Source: Aquificota bacterium
GTDB taxonomy: Bacteria > Aquificota > Aquificia > Aquificales > Hydrogenothermaceae
Assembly: GCA_013153635.1 (NCBI GenBank)
Contig: JAADDZ010000015.1
Coordinates: 84,151 to 148,150 of the forward strand
DNA length: 64,000 nt
Direction of reading: 5' to 3'
Below, one piece after another: positions 37,691 to 46,976 of this stretch. The position numbers and the translations under genes are program-made. The stretch's first letter is position 1. Every line of letters starts with the position of its first letter. The notes beneath the pieces are model-generated. The model was not told the DNA's origin, ran no database searches, and saw only the letters and a program-made list of their open reading frames with translations.

Positions 37691-39022
37691 TTGAAAAAAA
37701 GAATACTTTTGATAGATGATGAGAAAAGTATCAGAAAGGTTATAAAAACAATACTAGAGAGTGAAGGATTTGAAGTAGACACAGCAAAAACTAAACAAGA
37801 AGCTATAAATCTTCTACAGAAAAAAGATTTTGACATAATCCTTTGTGATTATAGACTTCCTGACGGAACAGGTATAGAGATTCTAGAGTTTTTTAGAAAG
37901 TTTAACACTGCTGTTCCTTTTATCATAATAACCGCTTACGGCTCTATCAACGGAGCAGTTGAAGCTGTAAAAAAGGGAGCTACCCATTATGTAGCAAAAC
38001 CTATAAATGCAGAAAATCTGATTCAGATGATAAATTTCCATATATCTAAACAAGAAAGTGATGAGATAAAAGAAAATGAGTTTCACGGGATAATAGGTAA
38101 AAGCAAAAGAATGAAAGAGCTTTTTAGAGAAATATCCATTATCGCAAATACAGAATCCTCTGTTCTGTTAGAAGGAGAAAGTGGAACAGGAAAAGAACTC
38201 ATAGCAAAAGCAATACATAACTTGTCAAAAAGGAAAAAAAATCCGTTTATTGCGATAAACTGCTCTGCTATACCTTTGGAATTATTTGAAAATGAACTAT
38301 TTGGACATGAAAAAGGAGCTTTTACTGGAGCAGTATCAAAGAAAACAGGTAAATTTGAACTAGCAGGAGAAGGTACATTATTTTTAGATGAAATATCAGA
38401 GATGCCAATAATAATTCAGGCAAAACTACTTCGGGTACTTCAAGAGAAAGAGTTTTACAGACTAGGCGGAACAAAACTAGTATGTGTAAAATGTAGAGTT
38501 ATATCAGCTACCAATAAAGATATAGAAAAAATGGTAGAAGAAGGTAGTTTTAGAGAGGATTTGTTCTATAGGATAAATGTGATACATATAAAGATTCCTC
38601 CTTTAAGAGAAAGGAAAGAAGACATTCCCCTATTAGCAAAACATTTTTTAGAGAAATTCAGTAAGATAAACCTAAAAGATATTCACCATATAGACTGCCA
38701 AGCTATGGAAGCATTAATAAACTACAACTGGCCGGGAAATGTAAGAGAGTTAGAAAATGCGATAGAAAGGGCGGTCGTTATGTGTACTTCTGATACAATT
38801 AAGTTAGAACACCTCCCAAGGAGAATCACTCATAGCCAAAAAGAAGATGATTTTCAGTACATAAATTCCACGAATCTAAATGAGATAGAAAAAAAAGTTA
38901 TTCTAAAAGTTCTAGAAGAAGAAAACTGGAATCAGACAAAATCAGCCAAAAGATTAGGTATCTCTAGAAAACAGCTTAGAACGAAGATGAAGAATCTAGG
39001 TATCTTTCCAAAAAGAGTTTAA
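37691..39022 (+). CDS. NtrC-family sigma-54-dependent response regulator
   Basis: A 443-residue protein. The receiver domain (1-120) has phospho-acceptor Asp53 in ILCDYRLPDG. The AAA+ domain has Walker A GESGTGKE (162-169), the sigma-54 contact loop GAFTGA (209-214) and Walker B FLDEIS (231-236). The Fis-type helix-turn-helix is at the C-terminus (NWNQTKSAKRLGISRKQLRTKMK). The start is TTG 37691 behind TGGAGG. It diverges from the DsrE-PhnD-kinase operon across 146 bases, the expected arrangement for the cognate regulator. It overlaps cmk tail-to-tail by 4 bases. Confidence 0.94.
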   Translation: MKKRILLIDDEKSIRKVIKTILESEGFEVDTAKTKQEAINLLQKKDFDIILCDYRLPDGTGIEILEFFRKFNTAVPFIIITAYGSINGAVEAVKKGATHYVAKPINAENLIQMINFHISKQESDEIKENEFHGIIGKSKRMKELFREISIIANTESSVLLEGESGTGKELIAKAIHNLSKRKKNPFIAINCSAIPLELFENELFGHEKGAFTGAVSKKTGKFELAGEGTLFLDEISEMPIIIQAKLLRVLQEKEFYRLGGTKLVCVKCRVISATNKDIEKMVEEGSFREDLFYRINVIHIKIPPLRERKEDIPLLAKHFLEKFSKINLKDIHHIDCQAMEALINYNWPGNVRELENAIERAVVMCTSDTIKLEHLPRRITHSQKEDDFQYINSTNLNEIEKKVILKVLEEENWNQTKSAKRLGISRKQLRTKMKNLGIFPKRV

Positions 39023-39675
39023 GTTTTTAACTTTTTTGCCTTTTCTAGTATAAAGTCTACAACTTCATCAATAGACTTTCCTGTTGTATCCAAAATGATA
39101 GCATCTTTAGAAGGCTTTAGTGGAGCTTCCTTCCTTTGGGTATCGTTTTTGTCCCTGTTTAAAATCATCTTTAGAATCTCTTCATAGGAAACTGCTAATC
39201 CCTTTTCTTTTAGCTGAATATATCTTCTTCTAGCTCTTTCTTCTGGTTGAGCTGTCAAAAAAATTTTCAAATCAGCATTAGGGAAAACAACGGTACCTAT
39301 ATCCCTACCTTCTAGCACAGCGTTTTCCTTTTGAAGTGCCATATTTCTTTGAAGCTTCACTAAAGCTTTTCTCACTTCTGGAATTGTAGCTATCTGTGAA
39401 GCTACTTTACCAACTTGTTCTGTTCTAATTTTGTCAGTAATATCTTCTCCATCAAGTATTATTCTTATCTGATTATCTACCTCTATAAACTGAAGATTCA
39501 AACCGTCCAAGACGGTAGATACATCTTCTACAGAAATCTTATCTTTTATTAATTTGTAGGCTACCGCTCTATACATAGCTCCTGTATCTATATAAGAAAA
39601 TCCCAATTTTTGGGCTACGAGTTTAGCTACTGTACTTTTGCCAGAACCAGCAGGACCATCTATAGCTACTATCAT
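39019..39675 (-). CDS. cmk: Cytidylate kinase
   Basis: A 218-residue P-loop kinase. AIDGPAGSGKSTVAK starts the protein, DTGAMYRAVAYK is the acceptor segment, VLEGRDIGTVVFPNADLKIFLTA is family-specific, and RDKNDTQRKEAPLK forms the lid. It phosphorylates CMP and dCMP. It lies 12 bases after the UbiB-like gene and is probably co-transcribed with it. Confidence 0.96.
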   Translation of the reverse strand: MIVAIDGPAGSGKSTVAKLVAQKLGFSYIDTGAMYRAVAYKLIKDKISVEDVSTVLDGLNLQFIEVDNQIRIILDGEDITDKIRTEQVGKVASQIATIPEVRKALVKLQRNMALQKENAVLEGRDIGTVVFPNADLKIFLTAQPEERARRRYIQLKEKGLAVSYEEILKMILNRDKNDTQRKEAPLKPSKDAIILDTTGKSIDEVVDFILEKAKKLKT

Positions 39676-39687
39676 TAACTAACCTCA

Positions 39688-41295
39688 CTATAAAAAAGAT
39701 TTCCTAAAAAAGAGTATCTTAATTATGGTATATATTCCTACAATAATACCAAAAATTAGAAATATATCCCCTAATCTCTCTTTTCCTGCTAGATAAAAGA
39801 TTCCAGAAGCTATAAAAAATGAGGTAAAAAGAAGAACACCAATAAGCCTGTACATCAGTTTTCTTTGAAAGATAAGATAATCTTCAAAATCTTTAAATAT
39901 TATCTGTAGCGTTAGTCTTTCTCTTACTATAAGTCTATACAGATTTTCTAGTCTAAATATAAACTCATATCCAGTATTTAAAGCTTCTTTTATTTCAGCG
40001 GTTTTTTCCTTTATATAATCAGCTGTAGATTTTTTTATAAAATTTTGTAGTCTTTGAGTAGGGTTAAAATCTGGATAAATCTCTCTAACGATACCTTCAA
40101 GGTTTATAGCTGTTTTCCCAAGATAGGCAAGCTGTCTAGGTAACTTTAGTTTATGCTCTCTTATAATATCAAGCAAATCTAAAACTAACTCCCTCATATC
40201 TATCTTTTCCAAAGTTTTATTGTGGTACTTTTCTAAAAAAATCTCTATATCGTTCAAAAAAGCATCTATATCTGTTTTTGGAGTAATCATTCCCAGATTT
40301 TCATAAAATCTCATAGCCAAACTCACATCAAGAGTTGTAACTGCGATAATATGCTCATACAGTAGTTTTTTTAAATCTTTAGAAACCCTAGAAACCATTC
40401 CAAAATCTATACACCCTATCCTCCCATCATGAAGTACAAATAGATTTCCCGGGTGAGGGTCTGCATGAAAGATACCATCAACAAAAACCATCTTAAAATA
40501 GGCATCTGTGAGATTTTCTACTATCCTTCTCAAGGAAAAACCTTGTTTAACTATATTTTCTTTATCTGTAATTTTCCAACCTTCCAAAAATTCTGTAACA
40601 AGGACTTCTCTATTAGAAATATCCATAAAACATTTTGGAATATAAAAATCCTTAAAGTCTTTAAAATTCTCTCTAAAAATCTCTATATTGTTAGCCTCTA
40701 TTTCAAAATTCGCCTCTCTTAGGGTTGTATGTTTAAACTCATATATCAAACCTCTTAGATTTAGTTCTTTTACTATCTCAAAATGCCTTTCCAAAACAGA
40801 AACGATAAACTCTAAGACCTCAACATCTAAAGATATGTACTGCTCAATGTTAGGTCTTTTCACTTTTACAGCTACCTTCTCTCCTGTTTGTAGATAACCA
40901 AGATGTACTTGAGACATAGAAGCAGAAGCCACAGGTTTTGGGTCAATATAAGCAAAAATTTCCTCTAATTTATCCCCATAATTTTCCTCTAAGACCTGCC
41001 TTATTACCTCATAATCAATAGGTTTAGCCTTATCTTGAAGTTTTATAAGCTCCTGTATAATAGGCTGTGGAACAATGTCAGGTCTTGTACTTAAAACCTG
41101 TCCCAACTTTATAAAAGAAGGTCCCAATCTCTCTAGCGCTTCTCTTATCTTTCTCGGTTTGACATTCTCATCAACATCAATACCAAAGAGTATCTTAAAA
41201 TATTCATACACATCATAAAATCCGATTTTGGTTAAGGTTAAACTAATTTCTACAAATCTTTTAAAGACTTTTAACTTCTTTTTTATCATAAGCAA
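39688..41295 (-). CDS. ubiB: UbiB/ABC1-family atypical kinase
   Basis: A 535-residue protein of the ADCK/UbiB family. The Ala/Lys-rich N-terminal segment has the invariant KxGQ motif in LGPSFIKLGQVLSTRPDIVP. VKVKRPN carries the ATP-site Lys, FHADPHPGNLFV is the catalytic loop and CIDFGMV the DFG-type metal site. Two C-terminal membrane helices (about 480-530) anchor it. It supports quinone biosynthesis by ATP-dependent handling of lipid intermediates. An alternative start is the Met two codons later. It diverges from gspC. Confidence 0.92.
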   Translation of the reverse strand: MLMIKKKLKVFKRFVEISLTLTKIGFYDVYEYFKILFGIDVDENVKPRKIREALERLGPSFIKLGQVLSTRPDIVPQPIIQELIKLQDKAKPIDYEVIRQVLEENYGDKLEEIFAYIDPKPVASASMSQVHLGYLQTGEKVAVKVKRPNIEQYISLDVEVLEFIVSVLERHFEIVKELNLRGLIYEFKHTTLREANFEIEANNIEIFRENFKDFKDFYIPKCFMDISNREVLVTEFLEGWKITDKENIVKQGFSLRRIVENLTDAYFKMVFVDGIFHADPHPGNLFVLHDGRIGCIDFGMVSRVSKDLKKLLYEHIIAVTTLDVSLAMRFYENLGMITPKTDIDAFLNDIEIFLEKYHNKTLEKIDMRELVLDLLDIIREHKLKLPRQLAYLGKTAINLEGIVREIYPDFNPTQRLQNFIKKSTADYIKEKTAEIKEALNTGYEFIFRLENLYRLIVRERLTLQIIFKDFEDYLIFQRKLMYRLIGVLLFTSFFIASGIFYLAGKERLGDIFLIFGIIVGIYTIIKILFFRKSFL

Positions 41296-41365
41296 TCTCT
41301 TGAAAAAAATTAAATTTGAACAAATATTTCTTTTGGTTTTTAATTATAAAGTCGGAGGGTTTTTA

Positions 41366-42259
41366 ATGACAATAGTAAAAGATTTAAATCTTATAAAATT
41401 TGTAAAGGATTTTTCTATACTAGTAGTAATAATTTCTATCTCATTTTCATTGGCATATATAATAAACAGCTATATAGCATATAGACTATTTGACATACCC
41501 GAAAAAACAATCACCAAGCAAATATCCCAAGAAGAAAGAACCAAAACATACCAATACATAACCTATCTTTTTAAAAAACTATCAGCTCCTTCAGTCCAAA
41601 CTCCAACCCTAGAAAACGAAAACCTACCTCCATCTCCAACCTCAACAAACATACAAACAACCACTGAAGAATCTAGAAATATCAAGTTAATAGGAACAGT
41701 CCTTGGAGAAGGAGAAAAATTAGCTCTTCTAGAAATAGATGGTAACTTAAGACTAGTTAAAGAAAGAGAAAAGGTCGATAATCTAAGAGTAAAAAAAATA
41801 GACAGATTTATAGTAGTACTAACAGACGGTAAAAAAGAATACAAAATAGCCCTAGAGCTAAACCCAAAAAGAACAATCCCAAGAAGAGAACCTCCAAAAG
41901 TTGTATCAACAAAACCAGTAACCACCACACAAAAAACAGAAAACTTTTATGAAATCAGCAAAAGAGAAGTGGAAAAGCATACCGCAGACCTTGGAAAGTT
42001 ACTAAAATACGTAAGAATAGTACCAGTAGTTAAAAATGGAGAAACAAAAGGTTACAAATTTATATATGTAAGTCCTAGAAGTGTACTATACAAATATGGT
42101 TTAAGGTCTGGAGATTTTATAATAAGTGTAAATGGTATGTCTGTTAAAACTGCTGAAGAAGCTTTTAAAGTGTACAATATACTTAGAAATGAAAAAACTA
42201 TAAACCTAGAAATAGAGAGAAAGGGAGAAAGAAAAACCATAACTTACCAGATAAAATAA
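41366..42259 (+). CDS. gspC: Type II secretion inner-membrane protein GspC
   Basis: About 297 residues. One N-terminal membrane helix (FSILVVIISISFSLAYII), a Pro/Thr-rich periplasmic linker, an HR domain (NIKLIGTVLGEGEKLALLEIDG... LRVKKIDRFIVVL) and a C-terminal PDZ domain (SPRSVLYKYGLRSGDFIISVNGMSVKTAEEAF). HR binds the secretin GspD. The start is ATG 41366 behind TCGGAGGG; 46 in-frame codons further upstream overlap the divergent ubiB gene and are not used. First gene of gspCDEF. Confidence 0.9.
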   Translation: MTIVKDLNLIKFVKDFSILVVIISISFSLAYIINSYIAYRLFDIPEKTITKQISQEERTKTYQYITYLFKKLSAPSVQTPTLENENLPPSPTSTNIQTTTEESRNIKLIGTVLGEGEKLALLEIDGNLRLVKEREKVDNLRVKKIDRFIVVLTDGKKEYKIALELNPKRTIPRREPPKVVSTKPVTTTQKTENFYEISKREVEKHTADLGKLLKYVRIVPVVKNGETKGYKFIYVSPRSVLYKYGLRSGDFIISVNGMSVKTAEEAFKVYNILRNEKTINLEIERKGERKTITYQIK

Positions 42260-42309
42260 AATTTTGCTAAAATGAAAGGTAAAAATATAAAGATAAAAGT
42301 GGAGAAAAC

Positions 42310-44337
42310 ATGTCTAGGTTAATAATAAATTTTGTTATAATACTAGCAATCTCATTTTTCTCATACTCCGTAGAAAAAACAGATACAGACTTCCAACAGC
42401 TCCTAGCCCAAGCAAAGCTCTTTAAAAAGACTGGTAAAGTGACCCTGAATTTCGAAAAGATAGATATAAAACTCCTTACCTACTTTATGGGAGAGCTAGC
42501 TGACAAAAACATAATATTAGACCCGAAAATAAGAGGAGAAGTATCTCTTATATTCTCAAAACCGATAAGTATACAAGATGCTTGGGCAGTGTTCTCTAGT
42601 ATATTAAAATCTAAAAACTACACAATGATAGATTATGGTTCTTATATTCAGATAATACCTGAATCTGCCTCCAAAAAAGCAACCCCTCCTTTTTCAAAAG
42701 ACGATGCCAAAGAAGACAAACTGATAACATATGTATATGAACTAAAACATGCAGAAATCACCCATGTACTCAATGTACTAAAAGGTCTAAAATCTCCAAG
42801 AGGAACAGTACTATCCTACAATCCTGCAAACACTATAATAATAACTGACTATGCAACAACCATAGACGTACTGAAAAATGTCCTTTCGTTTATCGACACA
42901 AAAGATGCATCTTTATCTATGAAGATATACACCTTAAAATATGCAGATGCCAATGAAGTAGCATCAGCCCTAAATGTAGCGTTTTCTGACGTATCTAAAA
43001 AAGGTATCATATTTAAAACTCATGCACTAAAAAGTCAAAACGCACTACTGGTAAAAACACAGGAAAAAATATTTCCACTAATAGAAAGCCTCATAAAAAC
43101 CTTAGACGTAGAGACAGAAAAAGTAACCATTAGAACCTTTTGGATAGTACATCTAAAAAATACAAAAGCAGAAGACCTAGCAAATGTACTCAACAAACTA
43201 CTAGAAAACATACAGCTTATAAACTTTGATGATACTTCAAAAACCTCAACTTCCTCTAAGAAAAAAAGGAAAACTTCAACAGACCTCCTAAGAAGGTTGT
43301 ACACAAAAAGAAAAACCTCCACCATAGAAAGACCCAAAATTATAGCAGAAAAAACAACAAATACCCTAATCATATATGCAAACAAAGATGAATACGAACA
43401 AATCAAAAAAATAATAGATGAATTAGACCAAAGAAAGAAACAGATACTAGTATCAGCACTAATAACAGAAGTTTCAGAGCAAGCTCTAAAAGAAATAGGA
43501 GTTAGATGGCAGATACTAGGAACACAAGGAGGAGCGGCATTTAGAGGAGGTATAGCAAAACAAGACTTCTTCTCCACATTAAAAAGTGCTGGGTTCATAG
43601 CTGGAGTGCTATCTTCAGCAGGAACAAACATAAATATCGGTGGTACAGACTTCTTCTTCCCAGACTTAGTCTTTATCTTATCTTTACTACAAAAAGGTTC
43701 TGGATTTAACGTTATATCTTCTCCAAAAATATTAACAATGGACAACCTAGAAGCCCAAATAAATGTAGCACAAGTAGTACCATTTGCAGAGTCAACAAAA
43801 TTCGATATAAATGGAAACCCAATCATAACATTCGACTACAAAGAAGTGGGATTAAAGCTAAAAGTAACTCCCCACATCAGTGGAAACAATGTTATCTTGG
43901 AACTTCATCAAGAGATAAACGAAGTAGTTAGTCTAGAAAAACTCCAATTAGGACAGATAACCTACCAAATCCCAACCACCACAAAAAGAGAGATAGATAC
44001 AACGATAACTGTAGAAAATGGAAAAACAGTAATACTAGGAGGTCTCATATCCAAGAAAACTATACAATCGATGGAAGGGATACCTCTTATCTCAAAAATC
44101 CCTATAGTAGGAAGACTATTTAGATACAATTCAGACGAATTCAACAAAACAAATCTATTTGTTTTCATAACCCCATTTATCATAGAAAGCCCAGAACAGC
44201 TAGCAAAAATAACAGAAGAACTCCAGAAGATAAGTACAAAACTAATAAAAGAAGTAGAAAAAAAACGAAAAGTAAAATTTGAAAAAATAGAAAAGAAAGA
44301 TATTTTTGAAGATTACAGAAAATACTTTGGAGGGTAA
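42310..44337 (+). CDS. gspD: Type II secretion secretin GspD
   Basis: A 675-residue outer-membrane secretin. Signal peptide (RLIINFVIILAISFFSYS), N0 domain (VTLNFEKIDIKLLTYFMGELADKNIILDP), N1 and N2 (YELKHAEITHVLNVLKGL, YTLKYADANEVASALN), N3, then the secretin core with ISSPKILTMDNLEAQINV, KLKVTPHISGNNVILELHQEI and GGLISKKTIQSMEGIPLISKIPIVGRLFR. The N3 domain contains a long Lys/Ser/Thr-rich insertion (about residues 312-345), strongly basic compared with the usual Gly/Ser loop. No pilotin-binding tail is evident. The 3' end overlaps the annotated gspE start by 32 bases. Confidence 0.95.
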   Translation: MSRLIINFVIILAISFFSYSVEKTDTDFQQLLAQAKLFKKTGKVTLNFEKIDIKLLTYFMGELADKNIILDPKIRGEVSLIFSKPISIQDAWAVFSSILKSKNYTMIDYGSYIQIIPESASKKATPPFSKDDAKEDKLITYVYELKHAEITHVLNVLKGLKSPRGTVLSYNPANTIIITDYATTIDVLKNVLSFIDTKDASLSMKIYTLKYADANEVASALNVAFSDVSKKGIIFKTHALKSQNALLVKTQEKIFPLIESLIKTLDVETEKVTIRTFWIVHLKNTKAEDLANVLNKLLENIQLINFDDTSKTSTSSKKKRKTSTDLLRRLYTKRKTSTIERPKIIAEKTTNTLIIYANKDEYEQIKKIIDELDQRKKQILVSALITEVSEQALKEIGVRWQILGTQGGAAFRGGIAKQDFFSTLKSAGFIAGVLSSAGTNINIGGTDFFFPDLVFILSLLQKGSGFNVISSPKILTMDNLEAQINVAQVVPFAESTKFDINGNPIITFDYKEVGLKLKVTPHISGNNVILELHQEINEVVSLEKLQLGQITYQIPTTTKREIDTTITVENGKTVILGGLISKKTIQSMEGIPLISKIPIVGRLFRYNSDEFNKTNLFVFITPFIIESPEQLAKITEELQKISTKLIKEVEKKRKVKFEKIEKKDIFEDYRKYFGG

Positions 44338-45778
44338 TACAATTAAAAAGCTAGAGCTTCCATTAGAATTTATCAAAAAAAATTTTATACTCCCTACCGA
44401 AGATGGAAAAGTACTCATCACCCAAAAAACCCCATTTTTTGCAGTAGAAGACCTTAGATTTTTGTACAACCTATCTATAGAACCTATAGTTATTTCAGAG
44501 GAAGAATTCAAAGAAAAGTTAGAAGAATACATATCCAACTTAGAGAGTAAACTAGAAGAAGAGGAAGAAGAAACAGCAGAGACCTTAGAAGACATCTTAG
44601 AAGGTTCAGAAGCCCCAGTTATACAGCTCCTTAACTCCACATTCCTAAAAGCTGTACGCTCAAGAGCAAGTGACATACATTTTGAGCCTTATAGCGACTA
44701 TGTCCTAATAAGATTTAGACTTGATGGTGTTTTACACAAAATAAATAAACTTCCAAAGAGTAGTTACCCTTCTGTAGTTTCTAGAATAAAAGTTATGGCA
44801 AAACTCAACGTAGCAGAAAAAAGGCTACCCCAAGATGGAAGAATAAGAATAAAAATCGGTGATAAAGAGATGGACTTGAGAGTATCAACATTACCTACAA
44901 TATTTGGAGAAAGAGTAGTTATAAGATTACTTGACAGGTCTAACAGAATTTTAACCCTATCCGAACTAGGATACATGGAAGATGACCTAGAAAAACTAGA
45001 AAGAATGATAACAAAACCGTATGGACTTATCCTAGTAACAGGACCCACCGGTTCTGGTAAATCAACAACTCTATACGCATCACTACAAAAACTAAAATCT
45101 CCAAGAAAAAATATAATAACCATAGAAGACCCGATAGAGTACCAAATAGATGGAATCAGTCAGATACAAGTAAATCCAAAGATAAATCTAACATTTGCAA
45201 ACGGACTTAGAAGTATCCTAAGACAAGACCCAGATATAATAATGGTAGGAGAGATAAGAGACCTAGAAACTGCCGAAATTTCAATACATGCCTCTATGAC
45301 TGGACACCTTGTACTATCCACACTTCATACCAACGATGCTCCTTCAGCTGTAACCAGATTGGTAGATATGGGAGTAGAATCATTTTTGGTAGCTTCCTCT
45401 CTAGAAGGAGTAATAGCCCAAAGATTAGTAAGAAGAGTATGTGACAACTGTAAAACCGCATATAAACCTACAGACCTAGAAAAAGCTCAAATTAACAAAC
45501 TAGCAGGAGAAAATATCATAAATGATGATAGCTATCTATACAAAGGGAAAGGTTGTGAAGAATGTTTTAACACAGGTTACAAAGGAAGAATAGCCATAGC
45601 AGAGATTATGGAAGTAGATGAAGACCTAAGGTCAACTATTTCAAAAACTCCAGAAAGTACAATAATAAGAAAAAAAGCATTAGAAAAAGGAATGAAAACC
45701 CTCTTAAAAGACGGTATCAAAAAAGCTCTATCAGGTATTACTACACTAGAAGAAGTAATCCAAGCAACAAAGGTATAA
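44306..45778 (+). CDS. gspE: Type II secretion ATPase GspE
   Basis: Up to 490 residues. The hexameric traffic ATPase has Walker A GPTGSGKSTTLYA, Asp box (IITIEDPIEYQI), Walker B (DPDIIMVGEIRD), His box (MTGHLVLSTLHTNDA) and a four-Cys zinc module (CDNCKTAYKP, CEECFNTGYKGR). It powers pseudopilus assembly. The start is uncertain: TTG 44306 lies inside gspD with no good Shine-Dalgarno, while ATT 44342-44344 sits 7 bases after GGAGGG (44329-44334) just past the gspD stop. The upstream TTG is reported for safety. Confidence 0.94.
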   Translation: MKITENTLEGNTIKKLELPLEFIKKNFILPTEDGKVLITQKTPFFAVEDLRFLYNLSIEPIVISEEEFKEKLEEYISNLESKLEEEEEETAETLEDILEGSEAPVIQLLNSTFLKAVRSRASDIHFEPYSDYVLIRFRLDGVLHKINKLPKSSYPSVVSRIKVMAKLNVAEKRLPQDGRIRIKIGDKEMDLRVSTLPTIFGERVVIRLLDRSNRILTLSELGYMEDDLEKLERMITKPYGLILVTGPTGSGKSTTLYASLQKLKSPRKNIITIEDPIEYQIDGISQIQVNPKINLTFANGLRSILRQDPDIIMVGEIRDLETAEISIHASMTGHLVLSTLHTNDAPSAVTRLVDMGVESFLVASSLEGVIAQRLVRRVCDNCKTAYKPTDLEKAQINKLAGENIINDDSYLYKGKGCEECFNTGYKGRIAIAEIMEVDEDLRSTISKTPESTIIRKKALEKGMKTLLKDGIKKALSGITTLEEVIQATKV

Positions 45779-45779
45779 A

Positions 45780-46973
45780 ATGCCTATCTACAGATACAAA
45801 GCGTATAACGAAAAAGGAAACGAAATCAGTGGCGTATTAGAAGCTCCATCAACAAATCATCTTAGGAAACAACTCCTATCAAAAAACATATTCCCATATG
45901 AAATAAAAGAAATAACAAAAGAAAAGAAAAAATTTTCTTTAAATTTAAAACTAGGAAAAAGTATAAAAGATGAGGAACTTGCTCTACTCCTTTATGAAAT
46001 AGGACTTCTTTTAGAGAAAAATGTCCATATAACTAACATTCTTGAAATACTATCAAAACAAGCAGAAAATCAAGAAATCCAAAACGCTTTACTAAAAGCA
46101 AAATCTCTAATACAAGAAGGAAAAAGCATAGCAGATGCATTTCAAGAAACAGGAATATTCCCAGTTTTCTTGATAGAGATGATAAGGGCAGGAGAAACAT
46201 CAGGAGCATTAGATAAGATATTTTTATCGGCTTCTGAATTTATCGAAAAACAAAGTGAATTCAAAAAAAACCTTGTATCCTCCCTAATATATCCAACGAT
46301 AGTGATTATCGCCGGTTTTATAGCTATGATAATAATAATGACTGTGGTCGTTCCTACGATAACCAAGATATATCAACAATTTGGTAGAGAACTTCCTCCA
46401 AGTACAAAGGCGGTTATAATCTTCTCCAAATTCTTTACTTTCTTACTAAAACTATCGCCGATTATCTTTATAGGAGCAGTCTTAGCAAAAATAAAATTCC
46501 TAAAAAAAGAGCATATAGACAAACTTAAACTAAAACTCCCTTTCTTTAGTAAAGTTTACATATATTCAACTCTATCCTCATGGGCAAAAACCCTAAGTCT
46601 CCTACTAAAAGGAGGCATCACCTTAGATACAGCTCTATCCATCGCAAACAAATCTATAGACAACAAAATATTCTACGAAAAATTAAACAAAGTAGTAGAA
46701 GAGATAAAAACAGGAAAAAAACTATCCTCTTCTTTAAAAGAAACCCAGATATTTACAGAAAATATTATCCAATTAATAGTACTAGGAGAAGAAACAGGAC
46801 AACTAGATGAGATGCTAGACCTCATTTCCAATATATACAGAAGACAGACAGATAGACTTATATCAATATTCCTTAGTTACCTAGAGCCTATGACTATAAT
46901 AATACTAGCAGTAATGATAGGTTTCTTCGTGTTTGCTACTCTAATGCCAATAATGACCCTCTCTGTCAAGTAA
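45780..46973 (+). CDS. gspF: Type II secretion inner-membrane platform protein GspF
   Basis: A 397-residue GspF/PilC-type protein with two repeated cytoplasmic domains (ALLLYEIGLLLEKNVHITNILEIL and TLSLLLKGGITLDTALSIANKSI), each followed by GMIRAGE/VLGEETGQLDEML-type motifs. It has three membrane segments (about 165-190, 215-240, 365-390). It starts 2 bases after gspE. PilC of type IV pili is similar, but the gspC-D-E context decides for type II secretion. Pseudopilin genes (gspG-K) do not follow, so they lie elsewhere. Confidence 0.94.
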   Translation: MPIYRYKAYNEKGNEISGVLEAPSTNHLRKQLLSKNIFPYEIKEITKEKKKFSLNLKLGKSIKDEELALLLYEIGLLLEKNVHITNILEILSKQAENQEIQNALLKAKSLIQEGKSIADAFQETGIFPVFLIEMIRAGETSGALDKIFLSASEFIEKQSEFKKNLVSSLIYPTIVIIAGFIAMIIIMTVVVPTITKIYQQFGRELPPSTKAVIIFSKFFTFLLKLSPIIFIGAVLAKIKFLKKEHIDKLKLKLPFFSKVYIYSTLSSWAKTLSLLLKGGITLDTALSIANKSIDNKIFYEKLNKVVEEIKTGKKLSSSLKETQIFTENIIQLIVLGEETGQLDEMLDLISNIYRRQTDRLISIFLSYLEPMTIIILAVMIGFFVFATLMPIMTLSVK

Positions 46974-46976
46974 AAC

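Noticed and set aside
37017-37691. Longer 224-residue reading of the DsrE-like gene
   Set aside because: The extra 49 codons run through the AT-rich divergent spacer; ATG 37544 has GGAGGAAAG and begins a proper signal peptide.
41228-41365. N-terminal extension of gspC
   Set aside because: It overlaps the divergent ubiB coding region and precedes the strong TCGGAGGG ribosome site at ATG 41366.
36000-42400. dif site at the supposed skew turning point
   Set aside because: I looked in the spacers for a sequence like the XerCD consensus and found none convincing; several genes in the area were not scanned base by base.
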